A stretch of DNA of 10,703 nucleotides from Parietichytrium sp. I65-24A (Eukaryota > Sar > Bigyra > Thraustochytrida > Thraustochytriidae): assembly GCA_012862575.1 (NCBI GenBank), contig BLSF01000172.1, forward strand, positions 1-10,703. The letters are read 5' to 3'. Position numbers and translations under genes: made by a program. Under the pieces are notes generated by a model. The model did not search any database and was not told where the DNA came from. It worked only from the letters and a program-made list of their open reading frames with translations. This document shows positions 6,015-10,703 of this stretch, piece after piece (within the stretch, counting starts at the first letter, position 1; each line of letters starts with the position of its first letter).

Positions 6015-6668
6015 TTAATTCGTCATAATCATCTTCAATTCATCTAAACTAAGAATTTTCGGATACGACCATTTGCTCACCTTTGCAAGAATCTCCTGAT
6101 AATAGTTGCCGAGGTAGATGGCAAGTTGCGCTTCACTCATTTGTTTGTTGTTAGCTTGTATTTCATCTTGATTGTCTTCCACCATATGTAGCATCGAAAG
6201 GCGAACAATCTCATTGGCATCTTGGAGTGTGTTCACCTTGATACCATCTTGCTTGTACCGATGGATACCGCCGGTATCAATGTTCAAGAATTTGGTATCA
6301 GAGATGAACAGAACCCTGGTGACATCAGTCCCATCACTGACAAAAACCGGCAATTTGAACGATTCTCCGGATTCATCTTCGACGGTAAAATCAATGTATT
6401 CTGTAGGTTTTTTCTTTTGCACCAAAAGTGAACCATGGCAATTGTCAAAGTCGTTGAATACACTTTCATCATCATCGGTGTAACAAGTATTGTACGACGA
6501 GACGGTGCTTGCAGTTTCATCGTCTTCGTCTTCTTCGACTTCTTCTTCTTCTCCTGCTGTTTGGTACAATTGATCACAAGGTGTCGTTTCATAGAGAATT
6601 CTGATGGTGGCATGATCTTCAATGCCATCAAAAAACTCGTTGATGATATCATAAGAAGGTTCTTCCAT
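6015..6668 (-). CDS. hypothetical protein with acidic patch, unknown function
   Basis: The 217-residue protein has no family I can identify. An acidic Glu/Asp run occupies about 39-52, followed by a Ser/Thr/Asp stretch to about 75. A more ordered region runs from about 85 to 215, with strand-like segments (YIDFTVED, KLPVFVSD, TRVLFISD, FLNIDTGG) and then helices around 149-195. No signal peptide, membrane segment or cofactor motif is visible. ATG 6668 is chosen because the frame's upstream end is a TTG at 6716 within an A-rich leader (a run of twelve A residues at 6687-6698, read on the minus strand). It follows the 6709-7047 gene on the same strand after 40 bp, so the two may be co-expressed. 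It converges with histone H4. The acidic patch would suit a protein that binds a basic partner such as H4, but nothing here shows that. Confidence 0.65.
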   Translation of the reverse strand: MEEPSYDIINEFFDGIEDHATIRILYETTPCDQLYQTAGEEEEVEEDEDDETASTVSSYNTCYTDDDESVFNDFDNCHGSLLVQKKKPTEYIDFTVEDESGESFKLPVFVSDGTDVTRVLFISDTKFLNIDTGGIHRYKQDGIKVNTLQDANEIVRLSMLHMVEDNQDEIQANNKQMSEAQLAIYLGNYYQEILAKVSKWSYPKILSLDELKMIMTN

Positions 6669-6708
6669 CCTGTGTTTGGTAAAACGTTTTTTTTTTTTAA
6701 ATACATGT

Positions 6709-7047
6709 TTACTCAATTAAATGGTCAAAGGCATGTTTAGAAATATCTATTGCTTCAATAAGATCCGTGATGTTTTCTGAGCAAAAGGTACAGTGATACG
6801 GGGGACTTAGGTTTTCAGTTAGGTGAAGATTACTCGTACAGGATCCATGTGGTGCCAAGCTTCGGAGTGCTTTGTGTGTGTGTAGAATAACACGCTTTAA
6901 ATGACTTTCTTTACATGATGCAAACAGCTTGATCATGTAATGATAATGCTCCAATGATACCTTTAAAGATCGATTCGTCATCTGCACGCCCTTTTCATCG
7001 AATTGTTTTCTCTTGATCGCAATGATTTGTTCAATTCTTTCATCCAT
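6709..7047 (-). CDS. small hypothetical protein with Cys/His cluster, unknown function
   Basis: This 112-residue protein is largely helical in character from 1 to about 65. It then has HGSC at about 67-70 and YHCTFC at 84-89, so Cys70, Cys86 and Cys89 with nearby His could form a small zinc site. It ends in a second helix (about 91-112). No signal peptide or membrane segment is seen. ATG 7047 is the natural start, 9 nt after a TTTAAAGAAAACA leader. The gene is divergent from the anchor-L/vWFA gene, with which it shares a 125-bp spacer, and lies 40 bp upstream of the 6015-6668 gene on the same strand. I do not recognise the family. Confidence 0.6.
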   Translation of the reverse strand: MDERIEQIIAIKRKQFDEKGVQMTNRSLKVSLEHYHYMIKLFASCKESHLKRVILHTHKALRSLAPHGSCTSNLHLTENLSPPYHCTFCSENITDLIEAIDISKHAFDHLIE

Positions 7048-7172
7048 TGTTTTCTTTAAAAAACCAGACAGTAGTATTTAACTATACTCGATAAATATAT
7101 TTTTTTCCAGCCTATACATGTGCAGGATTTAGTTTCAAAAGAAAGATCAAACCAACAAAGCAACAAACAAGA
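7048..7172. promoter_or_regulatory. divergent promoter region for the 7047 and 7173 genes
   Basis: The spacer carries an AT-rich tract, ATAAATATATTTTTTT (7091-7106), which reads as a TATA-like element in both directions, about 45 nt from ATG 7047 and 70 nt from ATG 7173. CCTATACATGTG at 7111-7122 matches CCTATACATGCG at 9759-9770 before the DNA polymerase at 11 of 12 bases. The stretch before ATG 7173 is A-rich. Confidence 0.45.
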
Positions 7173-9176
7173 ATGGCAAAGTTTCTACCACTACTCTCCG
7201 CCGTTTGTCTCGGTGTCGTTCATGCAAATGAATTTCTTACTGGAAGTGATGGGATCGGAGCTGTGGATCTGGTCGATATGTTGATCAAATCAGTGATGAC
7301 CGAGTCACTCGAGATATCCAACGAAAACATCGAATGTGATATGCGATCGTTCGCAATGTTTGACCAACTTGCGACAAACCATGGATTCTACGATGCTGGT
7401 ATCCAAGAGGGCGGCATTGTTCTTTCTTCTGGAGACGCATTGTACGTAAACAGTACTTCTAACTCTGCAACGGGAAAAACTCTTGTAATCGGGACAGAAG
7501 TGACGGACACGGATGTATTAGCATACATCAATGATGCGAGCAAGACAGTATTGGATGGTTGCATCTTGAGCTTTGAGATGCAGTCCATCATTGGTGCTCC
7601 CATCGAGCTCGGGTTTCAGTACATTTTCGCATCTGAAGAGTATCCGGAATATGTCAACAGTGGTTACCAAGATTTTGCTCTGCTACTAGTGGACGACAAA
7701 GTTTCGGGCGAATACCGTAATCTGGCTGTTGTCAACGGTTCATCAGTGAATATTAACACTGTGAATAGCCAAGTGAATTCGGCCTATTATTACGGTCAAG
7801 CTGCTCAGCAAGGGACTGAGTTTGATGGATTTACTATACTATTGGATACCCTGCAGTTTACTGTACCGACCGATCGTACGGTACATCTGAAGTTTGCTGT
7901 AGCGGATGTCGCGGACAGTGCTCTTGATAGTGTATTTGTCATCAAGGGCAAATCGTTCACCGTTCTGCCACCAACGACATCAGAGCCAAGTAGTGCCCCT
8001 AGCATGTCACCGACAACAACCTTTGCGCCGAGTGTAGCCCCAACGGAAGCACCAACGAATGCTCCAACCGATGCACCAACCGATGTACCGACAGTTTCTC
8101 CGAGTGTTTCACCAACCGATGCACCAACTGTGTCTCCAACTGATGCACCAACTGTGTCTCCAACAGTTTCCCCGACCGATGCACCAACGAATGCTCCAAC
8201 TGATGCACCAACCGTGTCTCCAACTGATGCACCAACAGTTTCCCCGACTGCTTCACCAACCGATGCACCAACCGTGTCTCCAACTGATGCACCAACAGTT
8301 TCCCCGACTGCTTCGCCAACGCTTGCACCAACAACTGCTGCACCGACGACCTTTATGACGTGCCAGGATGCTGGTATTCTAATTGCATATGATCGATCGT
8401 ACAGCATCAGCGAAACTGAATTCAGCAGGCAGCGACAGGTAATGGAACACATGATCGAAATCATCCCATCAGACATGATGTTTGGTCTCTCTCGCCTGGG
8501 TAAGACCCTTGATGATGTGATTGAGCTGTCCGTCTTTACCGATGCTTTGAGGGAAGATGTCCAATCCAATGTCATCAATTCATCAAACGAGTTCTTCTAC
8601 GCCAAGCAGCAATACACCGATTTCACGAATGTCTTTGACAGTCAACATGGTGTACTCTTGTCTGAGACGGTCCCAAACCCGTCCATCATCATCTTGTCTG
8701 ACGGTCAGCCATTCACCAAGAAATACAAAGGAGGAAAGAAATCCGTCAAGGCAGCTTGTAACGCGGCAAGTACGTTCAAAGACTCGTTTCCAAACACCAA
8801 TATCTTGTGCTTTCAGTCTTCATCAAAGGCCAAGGCAACTTCGTTCTACAAGTGTGCTTGCGATGCAAGGTGGCTTGCTAATGATCCGCGCCAAGAAACC
8901 TTCTCGACGACTGCGATTGGAACGGAGATCATTCAAAACATGGTGTGCACACCTCGCGTCAAGCAAGCTGATCCATGTGAAGAGATCAATGTCAGCAAGA
9001 AAAACTTGTCGACAAAGAAGAGGCGCGCGGCGTGTCTCAAAGTGCAAAAGAACTACCGCGGTCTGGATAACGATGATAGCACAACATCCTTCGAGTCTGA
9101 ATTGCGCAATCAGTGTTACTGGAACAGCAAGAAAGGATGTCTTGTGTACGATCGATACAAGTCATTGTACGAGTAA
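7173..9176 (+). CDS. secreted choice-of-anchor-L-like / Pro-Thr stalk / vWFA protein
   Basis: The 667-residue protein begins with a signal peptide (MAKFLPLLSAVCLGVVHA, about 1-18). Residues 20-262 match the plan of the choice-of-anchor L domain known mostly from bacterial surface proteins: YIFASEEYPEYV at 150-161 with a following DF, then EFDGFTILL at 216-224 and the ADVADSALDSVFVIKG pattern at 244-259. Residues 265-393 are a PT stalk with units such as TDAP and TVSP. Residues 397-593 form a vWFA-like domain: the metal site is DRSYS (Asp407, Ser409, Ser411), probably Thr485, and ILSDG with Asp510. A C-terminal domain (601-667) has four cysteines and no membrane anchor. It should be exported and act in adhesion, probably on the virion or the infected cell surface; that role is inferred. 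ATG 7173 gives the signal peptide. The 3' end is copied again beyond 9340. Confidence 0.85.
   Translation: MAKFLPLLSAVCLGVVHANEFLTGSDGIGAVDLVDMLIKSVMTESLEISNENIECDMRSFAMFDQLATNHGFYDAGIQEGGIVLSSGDALYVNSTSNSATGKTLVIGTEVTDTDVLAYINDASKTVLDGCILSFEMQSIIGAPIELGFQYIFASEEYPEYVNSGYQDFALLLVDDKVSGEYRNLAVVNGSSVNINTVNSQVNSAYYYGQAAQQGTEFDGFTILLDTLQFTVPTDRTVHLKFAVADVADSALDSVFVIKGKSFTVLPPTTSEPSSAPSMSPTTTFAPSVAPTEAPTNAPTDAPTDVPTVSPSVSPTDAPTVSPTDAPTVSPTVSPTDAPTNAPTDAPTVSPTDAPTVSPTASPTDAPTVSPTDAPTVSPTASPTLAPTTAAPTTFMTCQDAGILIAYDRSYSISETEFSRQRQVMEHMIEIIPSDMMFGLSRLGKTLDDVIELSVFTDALREDVQSNVINSSNEFFYAKQQYTDFTNVFDSQHGVLLSETVPNPSIIILSDGQPFTKKYKGGKKSVKAACNAASTFKDSFPNTNILCFQSSSKAKATSFYKCACDARWLANDPRQETFSTTAIGTEIIQNMVCTPRVKQADPCEEINVSKKNLSTKKRRAACLKVQKNYRGLDNDDSTTSFESELRNQCYWNSKKGCLVYDRYKSLYE
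8202..8321 (+). repeat. two tandem 60-bp units in the Pro-Thr stalk
   Basis: Units 8202-8261 and 8262-8321 differ at only two bases near their ends and encode 20 residues each (about 344-363 and 364-383). Shorter related units of 12 and 24 bp fill 8041-8201. The high DNA identity shows recent duplication or conversion, so stalk length probably varies between strains. Confidence 0.8.
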
Positions 9177-9182
9177 AATATA

Positions 9183-9202
9183 AAAATAATTTCAATTCTT
9201 TT
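9183..9202. terminator. weak AT hairpin after the anchor-L/vWFA gene
   Basis: AAAATAATT-TC-AATTCTTTT forms a 9-bp stem with one mismatch, 6 nt after the stop codon and between convergent genes. The same bases recur at 9510-9529 in the duplicated copy. AT-rich composition makes chance likely. Confidence 0.2.
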
Positions 9203-9339
9203 TAAACAAACAGTTGTGAACCACCAATAATTCGTACTGCATGGTTAGTCTCTTCGTCCGGAATCCATTAGATAACAAACACTCCCAATCCCAAACAATG
9301 AGCTGCCAATGAAATACAAGACTCCTGGGTAAAAGAGTA

Positions 9340-9340
9340 N
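9340..9340. other. ambiguous base (N), scaffold join
   Basis: This is the only ambiguous base in the window and it sits precisely between the two identical 326-bp copies. It corresponds to the A at 9667. It marks an unresolved contig join. Confidence 0.9.
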
Positions 9341-9503
9341 AAAGAAGAGGCGCGCGGCGTGTCTCAAAGTGCAAAAGAACTACCGCGGTCTGGATAACGA
9401 TGATAGCACAACATCCTTCGAGTCTGAATTGCGCAATCAGTGTTACTGGAACAGCAAGAAAGGATGTCTTGTGTACGATCGATACAAGTCATTGTACGAG
9501 TAA
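9341..9503 (+). pseudogene. duplicated 3' end of the anchor-L/vWFA gene
   Basis: This repeats the last 54 codons, with the same stop, but has no start or upstream domain. It is most simply the second contig's copy of 9014-9176 and not a real gene remnant. Confidence 0.75.
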
Positions 9504-9571
9504 AATATAAAAATAATTTCAATTCTTTTTAAACAAACAGTTGTGAACCACCAATAATTCGTACTGCATGG

Positions 9572-9754
9572 TTAGTCTCTTCGTCCGGAATCCATTAGAT
9601 AACAAACACTCCCAATCCCAAACAATGAGCTGCCAATGAAATACAAGACTCCTGGGTAAAAGAGTAAAGAAGCAAACATGACATCAAGACTATCAGCGAT
9701 GAAAAACATGCACCCAAAGACATAGAGGATGCTACCAAACTTGTACGAGTTCAT
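9572..9754 (-). CDS. 60-residue two-helix membrane protein, YrhK-like
   Basis: The product has two hydrophobic segments (about 7-20 and 25-52), the second likely a hairpin or a single long helix. Repeated Gly-Ser-rich helix motifs FGSILYVFGCMFF and IGSSLFGIGSVCYL resemble the small YrhK-like domain found in bacteria, protists and some large viruses. The resemblance is from memory and modest. Role unknown; it would sit in a host or virion membrane. The start ATG 9754 is 76 bp from the divergent DNA polymerase start. Its last 31 codons also appear at 9245-9339 because of the assembly duplication. In the repaired order it converges on the anchor-L/vWFA gene with a 68-bp gap. Confidence 0.65.
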   Translation of the reverse strand: MNSYKFGSILYVFGCMFFIADSLDVMFASLLFYPGVLYFIGSSLFGIGSVCYLMDSGRRD

Positions 9755-9830
9755 TCCTCCTATACATGCGTTAGTGTAAACACTAATCTATATAACGAAT
9801 CAATTTTTACAAGTTGTCAGCAGACCTCGA
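9755..9830. promoter_or_regulatory. divergent promoter region of the DNA polymerase, with palindrome
   Basis: TTAGTGT-AA-ACACTAA at 9771-9786 is an exact 7+2+7 inverted repeat. TATATAA follows at 9789-9795, 36 nt before ATG 9831, at the distance of a TATA box. CCTATACATGCG at 9759-9770 resembles an element before the 7173 gene. The palindrome next to the TATA box is a candidate operator for a viral or host regulator. Confidence 0.5.
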
Positions 9831-10703
9831 ATGAAGAGCAGCAGGATGAATAGCAAAGCGTTTCTTGCGAGTCATCCGCAAAATCCTGCATCCGCGTCGT
9901 GGTATTCGTTTCAGGCAGATGCGCGATGTATCTACACGATCAGCGAGTTGAAGAAACATCCCATCTCGACGTGGGATGGGCTTGTGGCCAAACCCAGGTT
10001 AGTGGCGAAGAAGAAGAAGAATAAGAAACCGTCGGAAACAACAGATTTTGTCTTGATGGACATTGATTATGAATACCGATCGGACGGGTGCCGAATCATG
10101 ATGTATGGTCGACTAGTGGATGACCCGGATGAATCCATTGTGGTGGATGTGGGTGGATACTTGGATCATTTTTACATTGATCTCGGTGATGGGACAATGG
10201 AAGAAAAAGCGGAAAACTACAAGCGATGGCGGAGTCGTATTCTTCGAATGGATGCGGAATATAGAGACAAAAAGCGCGGAGTATGGTTTGAAGAAGAGCA
10301 TAACGAAGCCGGATTTGTTAAAATCTTCAACCTCAAATCTGAACGACGAATCCGGCACCCGCCTTCGAATCAGCGGCATGTTCAATCTATCACACCACAT
10401 CGAGAGTTGCAGACCATCCTTGGGTACCGTGAGAACAAGAACGCGCTTATCAAAATTGGTGTTGACAATCCCAGTGTCGCTCGAAAGTTTACCAAAGACT
10501 TGTGGGGAGACAAAGACCAACGCGCTGAATGGCCGGTGCTCTACCACAGCAGTATCGACTATTTGACCAAGTACATGGCAGAGCATGATATCAGTGGATT
10601 TAGTACCATTCGAGTGAGTTGCTCACCTCAGCAGCAGAAGCGCAAGAACCGAACAACTCGTGACGGGACAACTTATGTCTACAACCCACAATCGGTCATG
10701 AAA
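9831..10703 (+). CDS. family B DNA polymerase, N-terminal part, incomplete at the window end
   Basis: The 291 codons seen are open to the window edge. After a basic Lys-rich stretch (about 60-70), DFVLMDIDYEY (72-82) and the following segment MMYGRLVDD...GGYLDHFYIDL fit the N-terminal domain of family B (delta-type) polymerases, where the pattern is a strand, a short peptide name-like turn and YFYV. Later, ALIKIGVDNPSVARKF and the LYHSSIDYLTKYMAEHDISG segment (about 236-256) match the conserved patch that leads into the 3'-5' exonuclease domain. The exonuclease and polymerase motifs lie beyond the window, so activity cannot be judged. It would be the viral replicative polymerase. ATG 9831 is chosen because it lies 36 nt after a TATATAA box; a second ATG at 9846 is possible. 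An insertion of about 50 residues (around 125-190) is rich in charged residues and looks lineage-specific. Confidence 0.8.
   Translation, partial: MKSSRMNSKAFLASHPQNPASASWYSFQADARCIYTISELKKHPISTWDGLVAKPRLVAKKKKNKKPSETTDFVLMDIDYEYRSDGCRIMMYGRLVDDPDESIVVDVGGYLDHFYIDLGDGTMEEKAENYKRWRSRILRMDAEYRDKKRGVWFEEEHNEAGFVKIFNLKSERRIRHPPSNQRHVQSITPHRELQTILGYRENKNALIKIGVDNPSVARKFTKDLWGDKDQRAEWPVLYHSSIDYLTKYMAEHDISGFSTIRVSCSPQQQKRKNRTTRDGTTYVYNPQSVMK

Larger units (their letters stand above)
9014..9666. repeat. 326-bp exact direct repeat across a one-base gap, likely assembly duplication
   Basis: Bases 9014-9339 and 9341-9666 are identical by eye throughout. The offset is 327 and only the N at 9340 lies between them. 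Each copy holds the last codons of the anchor-L/vWFA gene, the intergenic spacer and the last 31 codons of the small membrane protein. Removing one copy gives an ordinary convergent pair 68 bp apart. A true tandem duplication that ended exactly at an N would be a coincidence. Confidence 0.9.

Noticed and set aside
8041-8340. Repeat array considered as a CRISPR array
   Set aside because: Units are contiguous, lack unique spacers, stay in one reading frame and encode the PT stalk.
7805-8578. Minus-strand frame encoding long Val-Gly-Ala-Ser repeats
   Set aside because: It is the complement of the Pro-Thr stalk repeats and its flanks lie antisense to the vWFA and anchor-L domains.
9192-9374. 60-codon minus-strand frame crossing the N
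   Set aside because: It joins the end of the YrhK-like gene to antisense sequence of the anchor-L/vWFA gene through the ambiguous base, so it is an assembly chimera.
10113-10586. 157-codon minus-strand and 148-codon plus-strand frames inside the polymerase region
   Set aside because: Both are out of frame with the open 291-codon polymerase frame, which has the recognisable family B patches.

Overview
The window looks like part of a large eukaryotic double-stranded DNA virus, either a free genome of the Nucleocytoviricota or mirusvirus kind or a copy inserted in an algal or protist genome. Four things support this. There is a poxvirus-A22-type RuvC-fold Holliday junction resolvase, the N-terminal end of a family B DNA polymerase, and a stand-alone eukaryote-type histone H4. 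The genes are also tightly packed, show no sign of introns, and sit on both strands with 20-130 bp spacers and TATATA plus A-tract leaders. The Pro-Thr stalks (PTxxPT) on the surface proteins resemble secreted proteins of stramenopile and haptophyte algae and their viruses; that host hint is inference only.

Layout. Bases 1-180 are about 69% GC, and the composition falls abruptly to about 43% at 181. This stretch seems foreign to the rest: host flank or chimeric join. From 226 to 4855 everything is on the minus strand: a secreted GDSL/SGNH hydrolase (226-1233), two tandem paralogous membrane-anchored Cys-rich/PT-stalk proteins (1253-1945 and 1994-2764), a large acidic Ser/Asp protein with repeated Cys-x-Cys motifs (2814-4193), and the resolvase (4208-4855). 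A divergent spacer leads to two overlapping plus-strand genes: an unknown protein with an Arg/Gln-rich tail (4986-5726) and histone H4 (5635-5946). Two unknown minus-strand genes follow (6015-6668, 6709-7047). A second divergent spacer leads to a 667-residue secreted protein (7173-9176) with a choice-of-anchor-L-like domain, a PT stalk and a vWFA domain with its metal site. Last come a 60-residue two-helix membrane protein (9572-9754, minus) and, divergent from it, the DNA polymerase (9831 to the window end, incomplete).

Assembly defects matter here. A single N at 9340 separates two identical 326-bp copies (9014-9339 and 9341-9666), almost certainly two overlapping contig ends that were not merged. 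Near the 3' end of the resolvase an A8 run holds an in-phase A AAA AAG heptamer. The -1 frame after it stays open into the Cys-x-Cys gene, which suggests ribosomal frameshifting, a sequencing indel or a relic fusion.

Functionally the window mixes DNA replication, processing and packaging genes (polymerase, resolvase, H4, perhaps the Arg-rich and acidic Cys-x-Cys proteins) with secreted or virion-surface genes (hydrolase, PAN-like/PT pair, anchor-L/vWFA protein).
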